DNA of 64,000 nucleotides from Oopsacas minuta (taxonomy: Eukaryota; Porifera; Hexactinellida; Lyssacinosida; Leucopsacidae), in the NCBI GenBank assembly GCA_024704765.1, contig JAKMXF010000327.1:265360-329359 (forward strand), read 5' to 3'. The notes below the pieces were generated by a model, which made no database searches, was not told the DNA's origin, and saw only the letters and a program-made list of their open reading frames with translations. Shown here one piece after another: positions 56,123 to 64,000 of this stretch (its first letter is position 1; each line of letters opens with the position of its first letter). Position numbers and translations under genes: made by a program.

Positions 56123-56284
56123 CCGACAAAACGTTCCACGACAAAATGTTCCACGACAAAATGTTCCAGACAAAATGTTCCAGCGACAAAATGTTCCACG
56201 ACAAAACGTTCCACGACATTTCGCTCCACTTTTGATTGGTCAATGTTTGTTAATAATTTAACAGGTTTTAAATGGCTAAATAAT
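56123..56284. repeat. left TIR with 15-bp minisatellite
   Basis: Six near-identical units of CGACAAAATGTTCCA (some CGTTCCA) are followed by CGACATTTCGCTCCACTTTT. This mirrors 62957-63117. Confidence 0.92.
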
Positions 56285-57472
56285 TGAACTAATTTCTTGT
56301 CTGAATTCGTTTGGCTAATTCTATCTTAAGTAAAATTGGTTTACCAGTTGCTGTGTAGAATTTGCTAAAAAGATTAACTAAGTAGCTCATATAGATTCAT
56401 TTAGATTGTGGTCGAAAATAGACATAGTATATTATTAGAGGATGACATATATAATATTATGTAGTAGGTATTACAAACTGGTATAGCGTCAAGAGCAGTT
56501 GGCTAGATATTATTGCATTTGTTTCAAACAATTTTAGCGTCCTGGCGGATTCAGTGGGTGCTAAAACCTGTTTTTCGGAGCCCGCTTATTTGTCCCGGTT
56601 GAATTCCAAATTTCCAATAGACATTAACACTATTTTATTTCAGAATTACAGACACCCCATAATTCCGACTTCCAGCCATTTATTAGTACCAAATTATATT
56701 GATAACCCCGAAATTATGGCCATTTACCTGAATCCAAGGGTGACCGTAATTCAGATGTTCCACTGTATATATATATGTGTGTGTGTGTTCATTTGAAATT
56801 ACTTTCTTGTTGACACCTTTGGACTTTGGAGGGGTTAAGACCAGATTTGGCATGTATACTCGCAATGAGATCTAGATGTGTACGGTTATCGAAGTGCTGT
56901 GCAGCACGCCCTGTGTTGGTTTTGCCCCTTTGACTAAAAGCATTGTTTATTGATTATATATGTATACCGCCCACCGGCACCACATACGATGCAACCAAGC
57001 TGCGTATTGTAATGTCTGCTTTATTTATGTTCGAAATATTTTATATAAACGAGCGAGTTTCGCTTGCGGTTTACGATCACGCTATTAGGGGAAACCAGGC
57101 CTGACTAAACCAATGTAGAGATGGCCAATTAGAAATGTTTTAAGTTCATATTTCATTGCTTTTGTCGAGATTACTGAACCAAAGCTCTTATAAATCCTAG
57201 TTACCCAGTTTAAATATGACTACTTGTATTATTAATAAGTAACTTACAAGAAATATAATTGATTAATTAAACATTTATCTAATAACAATAGGAAACTAAA
57301 CAAAACAAATAGAAACTAAAAACTAAACTATGCTCTACTTGGGTGCAGCTACCACATCTCGACCACTGTCCACTTCAATTGGTAGCTGCACCGTCAGGAA
57401 TTAGTGAAATGCGGAGAGAGGTAGAAGAGAGGAGATTTAACACATTGGCATGAAGAGAGAGGGAAAGAGAGA
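56285..57472. other. non-coding part of the left palindrome arm
   Basis: No gene is seen. It contains a (TG)n-type run (56760-56789), a possible pogo-like end (GTTCCACTGTA at 56757-56767) and the hairpin at 57342-57392. It does not match the corresponding non-coding part of the right arm. Confidence 0.5.
57342..57392. repeat. 13-bp perfect inverted repeat
   Basis: GGTGCAGCTACCA (57342-57354) and TGGTAGCTGCACC (57380-57392) are exact reverse complements with a 25-nt loop, about 100 bp upstream of the MULE gene. Confidence 0.85.
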
Positions 57473-58757
57473 GCAAGGGTTCATACGAAAGGAATGGAGA
57501 TAGTGAAGCGTACGAATGAGCATCTGCATGCACCTGATGTGCAGGCTATGGCCTGCTGTGAGATAAAGGCCGGCATCAAGAGGAAAGCACGAGACACACA
57601 GGATAGCTCACACCAGATAATCGGTGAGGGTATGCTAACAGCATCAGAGGGTACTGCCGCTAAACTACCTAAGCTGGACAGCCTGAAGCGGACGATACAG
57701 CGTCAGCGTGCAAGTGTATTATCAGCTCCAGTGCAGCCAACCGCCCTATCAGAGTTGGTTCTACCTGCAGAATACCAGCGGACAGCCAAGGAGGAACAGT
57801 TCCTACTCTATGACTCTGGGGAAGACGATGCACATAGATTCCTCATCTTCGGGACACAACGCAACCTCGGGATGCTACAGCAAAACAAGATCTGGCTAGC
57901 TGATGGCACCTTCAAGACGGCGCCCGCCCTCTTCGCCCAGGTGTATGTGGTGCATGGACTCCGAGGAGGAGACGATCCTATGAAGACTGGTCATCTGTTG
58001 CCGAGTCTGTTCGTGCTGCTGCCCAAAAAACAGAGGATACCTACCGTAGGATGTGGGAGCAGATCGCATACTCTGTCCCCTCGCCCAGCCTGAACAGATG
58101 CTCCTGGACTTTGAGAAGGGCGCAATTAACAGCTTTGAGCATGTCTGGCCTAACACAGTGGTTAAGTGCTGCTTCTTCCACCTCACACAGAATATCTGGC
58201 GCCATGTGCAGTCTGTAGGGCTGCAGTCTGACTACACACATGACGAAGAGCTGGCCATGCGCATCCGGAAGATACCAGCCCTTGCATTCGCCCGACCAGC
58301 AGACGTACCCGATCTGTTTGAGCAAGTGTCAATGGACTTCCCCCTTACGTCTGAGATAGGCGAGCTAGTCGACTACTTTGAGAGGACGTATATCGGTCGC
58401 ACGCTAGCCACTGGACACCATGTAGCGGCGACGTTCTCCATTGGCCTGTGGAACTACCACTTCAGCACGCCCTTCGGACTCCCCCGTACAACCAACGCCG
58501 TAGAGGCATGGCACCGCAGCTTCAATGCCACTATCGGCTGCCATCACCCCACCATATGGAAGTTCCTCCTAGCCCTCAAGCGTGAGCAGGGCCTAGTGGA
58601 GGTGCGGCAGACTAACTACCTTGCTGGGAAGCCGCCAACCAAGCGGAGGAGGTCCCAACAGAGTGAACAAGCGTTGAGGACTCCAGTTGGAGAATATTAT
58701 TCACCAGACCATACTAAGACGAAGTTCCATACAAGTGTAGACACCATCTCAGCCTGA
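57473..58757 (+). pseudogene. MULE transposase, left copy, one frameshift
   Basis: Near-identical to the intact copy at 61147-62424. It reads ARVHTKGMEIVKRTNEHLHA (end of a FLYWCH finger), a linker, LLYDSGEDDAHRFLIFGTQR, KIWLADGTFKTAPALFAQVY (first Asp), then a one-base deletion at 58026-58035 (CCCAAAAAACAG instead of CCCAACAAGACAG). The other frame continues MLLDFEKGAINSFEHVWP (second Asp), CCFFHLTQNIWRHVQ, DYFERTYIGRT and TTNAVEAWHRSFNATIGCHH, ending at 58757 with a tail that differs from the right copy after HTKTKFH. The common block begins at AG|CAAGGG, which may be a splice acceptor. Confidence 0.93.
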
Positions 58758-58825
58758 GAACGGATGTTAATCTTCCGTATTATCTATACCTCAAATAAAT
58801 TTGATTTTGAGATAATACTTTAGAT

Positions 58826-61131
58826 CAGGGGTCTTCAACCTGCGGCTCGCGATGATAAAGCGTGCGGCTCGCGGGATAATTCTTGTTTTTGTTTATTTTG
58901 TCTTCACTTTGTTAATTTTGAAATTTGTTGTATTTTATTCAACAGATATTGTGAATATACTTAAATATTAGCACTTTTTTGTTTCCCAATTCTGGAAACC
59001 TTGATGGTGTTTAAAGTGTATAGAAGACCTTTGTTGTCTTCAGTAATTAATTTAAGTCTTCAGTCAATATTCAAATACAAATACAAGTATAAATCAGAAG
59101 TATTTGACAATATACAATTTCATTTTCGGATTTCAAATACTCTCCAAATACACATTTTTTATTATTCATTAATTATTTACGTATCCACTATGGCTACTTC
59201 TACGTCGAAAAAGCGGAAGATACAAGAAGAAAATCGGTCATTCAAGATAGAATGGGAAATAAAGTATTTTTTCGTGGAGGACAGTGGCAAGTTCATTTGT
59301 CTAATATGCCGTGAAACAATAGCTTTCGCTAAAAAAGGAAACTTTGAAAGGCATTACAATACCAAACACCAATCAAATTTTGTGGGAATTCTTGGGGAAT
59401 CACGAAAGACTAAACTAGACAATCTTAAAAGAAACTTGAAGAGTGAACAATCAATCTTTTCAAAAAATGATAATTCGGTTAAGTCTATCACAGCAGTTAG
59501 CTTTGCTATCAGTAATATAATCGCGAAACGTATGAAACCATTTACGGATGGTGAATTTATAAAGGAATGTCTAAATGAATTCGCTGATCAATGTTGTCCA
59601 GACAAAAAACAACTAATACAGCAGGTATCCTTGAGCGCTACGACAGTAATGCGTCGAGTGGAATCAATTTCAAAAACTATTCATACACAACTATTGGAAA
59701 AGACAAGTTGTTTTAGTTTCTGTAGCTTGGCACTTGATGGAAGTAAAGATATTTGTGATGTTGAACAATTGGCAATCTGGATAAGAGGCGTTGATGAAAA
59801 CTTCAACATTACCGAGGAATTACTGTCTCTGCGTTCTATGCATGGAAGAACTCGTGGCATTGATATTTTCGAAGAGTTTCTTAAGATTGTGTCGGAAAAC
59901 AACATTCCTGCCTTAAAGTTATCTGGCATTTCAACAGATGGAGCTCCATCAATGCTTAGTACAGGCACAGGATTTAAAGGTCAAGTTCTACGATGGTTGA
60001 CAGAAAATAATGTGACAGAAATATCATGGTGTCACTGTATTATTCATCAAGAGGCCCTATGTGCGAAAACACTTGGACTGGAAAATGTTATGAAGTTGAT
60101 AGTAGACGTTGTAAATTTTATCAGATCTAAAGGAGTGAATCATAGAGAATTTAAAGAATTTTTGAAAGATCTCGATTCAGATTACGGAGATGTATTATAT
60201 TTTATAAGTGTTAGGTGGCTGAGTAGAGGAGTAGTTCTTAAAAGAGTTTGGGAATTACGAGATGAAATATCAAGTTTCTTAGCCTCAAAGGGCAAGAAAG
60301 TTACTGAATTCGAAGATACAAATTGGATTAGCGACTTTGCCTTCCTTGTAGATATGACTACACACCTAAATATTCTAAATTCCACACTTCAGGGAAAGAA
60401 CAAGTTGATTCATGAACTTTATGCCACAATTCGAAGTTTTGAGATGAACTCGCTCTATTTAAGTTACAGCTTAAAAATAACAATTTTTCTCACTTTCCAG
60501 CACTAAAGTCACAAGATAGCCGATGGAAACAAATATGCTGAAATTATTTCAAATCTCCAAGAAAACTTTGATACTCGATTTGGAGATTTTAGAAATCAAC
60601 AACAAAGCTTCGAGATTTTTGCACAGCCTTTCAGTTTTGATCCACAATATGCTCCACAGGAGCTTCAACTTGAACTCATAGACCTGCAGTCTAGCATAGA
60701 TCTCAAGGCAGACTTCAAGGATGTTGGAGTAATTAGTTTCTATAAAACTCTTCCTTCAGATATCTATCCTGCTATTTTAAAACACGCAAGAAGGATAGCT
60801 AGTTTATTTGGAAGCACTTACACTTGCGAGGCATTTTTCTCTAAAATGAAATATATCAAGAATAAATATAGAACTAATTTGACTGATGACCACCTCCAAG
60901 ACGTTCTTCGTATTTCATCGACTGATATGAAACCTAATATAGATGGCATCTTAATACAACAACAAAAACAGTACCAACCTTCACATTAATATTTTACTCT
61001 GATAAATTACTCATAATAATACAGTACTATATTAAAATATAGAATACATAATCCTTAACTTTTAATGCGGCTCGCCAATCTAATACGAAACTAATATTTG
61101 GCTCATAGAAGAAAAAGGTTGAAGACCCCTG
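58826..61131 (+). mobile_element. GTF2IRD2/SCAND3-like hAT element in the palindrome centre
   Basis: Ends CAGGGGTCTTCAACCTGCGG (58826) and GGTTGAAGACCCCTG (to 61131) are inverses over 15 bp. The 8-bp duplication CTTTAGAT (58818-58825 and 61132-61139) is perfect and has TA in the middle. 2306 bp. Confidence 0.95.
59190..60989 (+). pseudogene. GTF2IRD2-like hAT transposase with two frameshifts
   Basis: The start is taken at the ATG at 59190 (MATSTSKKRKIQEENRSFK). The frame is open further upstream to 59001, but that part reads as non-coding 5' sequence. A BED finger (FICLICRETIAF, FERHYNTKH) is followed by SLALDGSKDICDVEQLAIWI (first Asp), GISTDGAPSMLSTGTGFK (second Asp), WCHCIIHQEALCAKT (CxxH), FISVRWLSRGVVLKR (RW motif), TTHLNILNSTLQGKNKL. 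Frame changes near 60445 and 60510 lead to HKIADGNKYAEIISNLQ and GSTYTCEAFFSKMKYIKNKY (Glu), ending at 60989. It is about 45% similar by eye to the intact protein at 27258-29123. Two small indels are the only damage seen. Confidence 0.9.
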
Positions 61132-61146
61132 CTTTAGATTAACATG

Positions 61147-62424
61147 TTAATCCGCTCCCAGACCGAAATGATGTGCTAAACCTTGCAAGAACTCCATCTT
61201 AGTATGATTTAGTGAATAATATTCTCCAACTAGAGTCCTCAACGCTTGTTCACTCTGTTGGGACCTCCTCCGCTTGGTTGGCGGCTTCCCAGCAAGGTAG
61301 TTAGTCTGCCGCACCTCCACTAGGCCCTGCTCACGCTTGAGGGCTAGGAGGAACTTCCATGTGGTGGGGTGATGGCAGCCGACAGTGGCATTAAAGCTGC
61401 GGTGCCATGCCTCTACGGCGTTGGTTGTATGGGGGAGTCCGAAGGGCGTGCTGAAGTGGTAGTTCCACAGGTCAATGGGGAACGTCGCCGCTACATGGTA
61501 TCCACTGGCTAGCGTGCGACCGATATACGTCCTCTCAAAGTAGTCGACTAGCTCGCCTATCTCAGACGTAAGGGGGAGGTCCATTGACACTTGCTCAAAC
61601 AGATCGGGTACGTCTGCTGGTCGGGCGAATGCAAGGGCTGGTATCTTCCGGATGCGCATGGCCAGCTCTTCGTCATGTGTGTAGTCAGACTGCAGCCCTA
61701 CAGACTGCACATGGCGCCAGATATTCTGTGTGAGGTGGAAGAAGCAGCACTTCACCACTGTGTTAGGCCACACATGCTCAAAGCTGTTAATCGCGCCCTT
61801 CTCAAAGTCCAGGAGCATCTGTTCAGGCTGGGCAAGAGGACAGAGTATGCGGATCTGCTCCCACATCCTACGGTAGGTATCCTCTGTCTTGTTGGGCAGT
61901 AGCACGAACAGACTCGGCAACAGATGACCAGTCTTCATAGGATCGTCTCCACCGCGGAGTCCATGCACCACATACACCTGGGCGAAAAGGGCGGGCGCCG
62001 TCTTGAAGGTGCCATCAGCTAGCCAGATCTTGCTTTGCTGTAGCATCCCGAGGTTGCGTTGTGTCCCGAAGATGAGGAATCTATGTGCATCGTCTTCCCC
62101 AGAGTCATAGAGTAGGAACTGTTCCCCCTTGGCTATCCGCTGGTATTCTGCAGGTAGAACCAACTCTGATAGGGCGGTTGGCTGCACTGGAGCTGATAAT
62201 ACACTTGCACGCTGACGCTGTATCGTCCGCTTCAGGCTGTCCAGCTTAGGTAGTTTAGCGGCAGTACCCTCTGATGCTGTTAGCATACCCTCACCGATTA
62301 TCTGGTGTGAGCTATCCTGTGTGTCACGTGCTTTCCTCTTGATGCCGGCCTTTATCTCACAGCAGGCCATAGCCTGCACATCAGGTGCATGTAGATGCTC
62401 ATTCGTACGCTTCACTATCTCCAT
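61147..62424 (-). CDS. MULE transposase, right copy, intact 425-codon frame
   Basis: A DDE transposase of the Mutator-like (MULE) superfamily. The frame begins MEIVKRTNEHLHAPDVQAMA; codons upstream of the ATG (ARVHTKG) continue a FLYWCH zinc finger, so the real protein probably has a 5' exon and this Met is internal. Blocks: LLYDSGEDDAHRFLIFGTQR, KIWLADGTFKTAPALFAQVY (first Asp), GHLLPSLFVLLPNKTEDTYR, MLLDFEKGAINSFEHVWP (second Asp), CCFFHLTQNIWRHVQSVG (CxxH), DYFERTYIGRTL, TNAVEAWHRSFNATVGCHH (Glu in the helix) and a basic tail TKRRRSQQSEQ, ending LAHHFGLGAD. No stops. It is the intact partner of the frameshifted left copy. The upstream FLYWCH half is not found in 62425-62900. Confidence 0.93.
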   Translation of the reverse strand: MEIVKRTNEHLHAPDVQAMACCEIKAGIKRKARDTQDSSHQIIGEGMLTASEGTAAKLPKLDSLKRTIQRQRASVLSAPVQPTALSELVLPAEYQRIAKGEQFLLYDSGEDDAHRFLIFGTQRNLGMLQQSKIWLADGTFKTAPALFAQVYVVHGLRGGDDPMKTGHLLPSLFVLLPNKTEDTYRRMWEQIRILCPLAQPEQMLLDFEKGAINSFEHVWPNTVVKCCFFHLTQNIWRHVQSVGLQSDYTHDEELAMRIRKIPALAFARPADVPDLFEQVSMDLPLTSEIGELVDYFERTYIGRTLASGYHVAATFPIDLWNYHFSTPFGLPHTTNAVEAWHRSFNATVGCHHPTTWKFLLALKREQGLVEVRQTNYLAGKPPTKRRRSQQSEQALRTLVGEYYSLNHTKMEFLQGLAHHFGLGAD

Positions 62425-62956
62425 TCCTTTCGTATGAACCCTTGCTTTACACTCTCCTCTCTGCTCGCACTGCTAATATGTCATTTCTCCAACTCTCCTA
62501 TGCATCAAATATACGTATCCTCCTTTTAACATCTTTTCTCCTCCCTTGTTCGTTCTGACCAGCCTGAAGGAGGGCTGATCATGATCCATTGATAAAATGA
62601 AGGTGTTAATTGAAAGAATATAAAAATGTAGCAAATAATATTTAGCTGATGATGCAAGCTGAAATTAATACAATTGCAACATTTAAATAGAACTACAAAG
62701 GTGACTCCATGTTTACTGGCAAACACACAATTAATTTCGCATCTTCTCCATCAAAGGAATTAATTTCGCATCTTCTCCATCAAAAGAATTAATTACTACG
62801 TATGCATTCCTGATATAAATTCATCACCTTTACTATAAATCATCTTACCTCACTCTGCTAACACAGAACTTCTATGTTTAGGTTTGCGATATCAAAACTG
62901 TAACATTACATTCTTCTGAAATCATTCATCCCAAATTAATTGATTATATTTGTAAT
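62425..62956. other. non-coding part of the right palindrome arm
   Basis: No gene is seen. A 30-bp segment (ATTAATTTCGCATCTTCTCC and following) occurs twice in tandem near 62730-62790. It differs from the corresponding left-arm region beyond the shared AG|CAAGGG junction. Confidence 0.5.
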
Positions 62957-63117
62957 ATTATTTAGCCATTTAAAACCTGTTAAATTATTAACAAAAATTG
63001 ACCAATCAAAAGTGGAGCGAAATGTCGTGGAACGTTTTGTCTGGAACATTTTGTCGCTGGAACATTTTGTCTGGAACATTTTGTCGTGGAACATTTTGTC
63101 GTGGAACGTTTTGTCGG
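62957..63117. repeat. right TIR with 15-bp minisatellite
   Basis: Inverse of 56123-56284, with six TGGAACATTTTGTCG-type units. Confidence 0.92.
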
Positions 63118-63160
63118 TATCCGGAGTTCCAATGCTTGATAATGAGAACAAGTATCACTA

Positions 63161-64000
63161 CAGGGTGTAACAAAAGTCTTGGCCGGTTGCATTATGGTGG
63201 TTCACATAAAATATTTCAAGGTCACAATATCTAATTATTTACCAATATAATCACCACCTCTTTCTAAAACTAATTTCATTCGATTAGGCATCCCATTCAT
63301 CAGGTTTCGAAGTAAGTTCGGTGAAATCGTCTTCCATGCCGTTTTTAGGTTTGCAATTAGGGCCTGAATCGTGGTGACCTGGCCCATTTCATCCAACCGT
63401 TCATATAAAATACCCCAAAGATTTTCAATCGGATTCAAGTCGGGGGAGCTAGCTGGCCACTCCCCTTTCTTCCAAACCGAGGGAACTTCTCTGAACACCA
63501 CTGCTGCGTGACATTGGCCGTATGTGCGGGGGCACCATCCTGCATGAACAGAAATTCTGACATGTTTTCCAACATCGACCTCTCAATAACGGACCCCTTT
63601 TTAGCTTTACGAGCGATCGCATCCAGACAGGTTTTCTTCAATATTTCGTTCCTATAGTAGGCTCCATTGACGGTCTGTTTTGGGGTACAATGTGCAGTTC
63701 TGACAGCGCTCTGTGTGACATCATTCCCCAGACCATAATTTTCGCTGGGAATTTGACCTGAAAAATAGGCTCAATATTTTGTGAACCAATTGCCCATACT
63801 CGATCATTCTGTCTGTTTGGCGAATGAAATAACTCAAAGGGTGATTCATCAGACCAGAACACCTTATTCCAATCTTCGAAAGACCAATTCTCATGATCCC
63901 GAGCGAATTTCAATCGATTTTCCTTGATTTTTTGTGTAATTTTGGCCATTTGGGACGTTTATAGGGTCTGGCATCAAGCCTTTGTGCTAAGTGCCGCTGA
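63161..64000 (-). mobile_element. Tc1/mariner-type element (DD37E), copy 2, runs off the window
   Basis: One end is CAGGGTGTAACAAAAGTCTT (63161), next to TA (63159-63160), shared with the element at 54499-55840. The gene reads on the minus strand and its 5' part lies beyond 64000. Confidence 0.92.
63235..63990 (-). pseudogene. DD37E Tc1-like transposase, partial, frameshifted
   Basis: Minus-strand blocks in order: DARPYKRPK near 63975, then MAKITQKIKENRLKFARDHE, KVFWSDESPFELFHSPNRQN (first Asp), FPAKIMVWGMMSHRALSELH, a shift near 63640, LFMQDGAPAHTANVTQQWCS (second Asp), a shift near 63490, and KKGEWPASSPDLNPIENLWG (Glu). It ends VLERGGDYIGK. 37 residues separate the second Asp and the Glu. 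It has fewer breaks than copy 1. The HTH half is outside the window. Confidence 0.9.

Larger units (their letters stand above)
56123..63117. mobile_element. palindromic MULE-type element with two inverted transposase copies
   Basis: TIRs of about 160 bp (56123-56284 and 62957-63117) each consist of six units of about 15 bp (CGACAAAATGTTCCA or the inverse) plus a shared inner segment (CACTTTTGATTGGTCAA, ACAGGTTTTAAATGGCTAAA). Inside are a plus-strand transposase gene (57473-58757) and a minus-strand one (61147-62424), tail to tail, nearly identical. The spacer between them received a hAT (58826-61131). No clear 9-bp duplication is seen outside the TIRs (CAAGGAAGT versus TATCCGGAG). Confidence 0.82.

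Noticed and set aside
56683-56865. Minus-strand 60-codon frame over the TG repeat
   Set aside because: Low-complexity translation of a microsatellite.
59001-59189. N-terminal extension of the hAT protein before MATSTSKKRK
   Set aside because: The extra 63 codons are low-complexity and Tyr/Lys/Ile-rich, unlike relatives that begin just before the BED finger. The frame is open by chance in the 5' non-coding part.
61591-61902. Plus-strand 103-codon frame (and its twin at 58041-58325 on the minus strand)
   Set aside because: Antisense shadow of the MULE transposase; it occurs in both copies only because the copies are nearly identical.

Overview
The window is eukaryotic and almost certainly animal. 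It is AT-rich and built almost entirely from DNA transposons of families known from metazoan genomes: mariner/Tc1, several hAT groups (Zaphod/THAP12-like, ZMYM1-like, FAM200/ZBED5-like, GTF2IRD2-like), MULE with FLYWCH, Merlin, P/THAP9-like and PIF/Harbinger. There is also a LINE reverse-transcriptase remnant and a gypsy-type integrase. The only host gene recognised with certainty is an intronless 256-aa 20S proteasome alpha subunit (PSMA1, minus strand, 40542-41312). Extreme transposon density, an intronless housekeeping gene and short candidate introns (about 64 nt) would suit a compact, TE-ridden parasite such as a myxozoan cnidarian, but that placement is inference.

Layout. 76-11345 reads as one mariner split by three insertions: a hAT MITE (158-613), a MULE (750-4034) that itself holds another mariner (1782-3110), and a ZMYM1-like hAT (4669-10905) that itself holds an element I cannot name, with TIRs of about 200 bp (6335-9863). 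12459-19380 is a Zaphod-type hAT carrying a Merlin element (15217-19084) with TIRs of about 585 bp. 19664-26560 holds decayed remnants: a possible Mutator-like ORF, a mariner tail, a FAM200-like hAT and unidentified ORFs. 26512-29970 is a degenerate 59-bp satellite carrying an intact GTF2IRD2-like hAT (27041-29455). 30238-31152 is a foldback element. 31150-37200 holds a HARBI1 remnant and a P-like element (33343-36721) inside a LINE fragment. 37941-39563 is a Harbinger relative that encodes only the Myb-like protein. After PSMA1, a second Merlin (43085-46238) interrupts an unidentified open frame and holds a DD37D Tc1-like element. Then come a pogo-like MITE, a DD34E Tc1, an integrase remnant between satellite blocks, a possible short-intron gene (52839-54180) and a DD37E Tc1. 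56123-63117 is a large MULE palindrome with minisatellite TIRs, two inverted transposase copies and a hAT at its centre. A second DD37E Tc1 runs off the right edge.

Most transposase genes are broken by frameshifts or stops. The two intact transposase frames are the 621-aa GTF2IRD2-like hAT protein (27258-29123) and the 425-aa MULE protein on the right palindrome arm (61147-62424). Boundaries were set by reading TIRs and target-site duplications (TSDs) directly. Nested insertions are supported where coding sequence resumes in the expected order across the inserted element.
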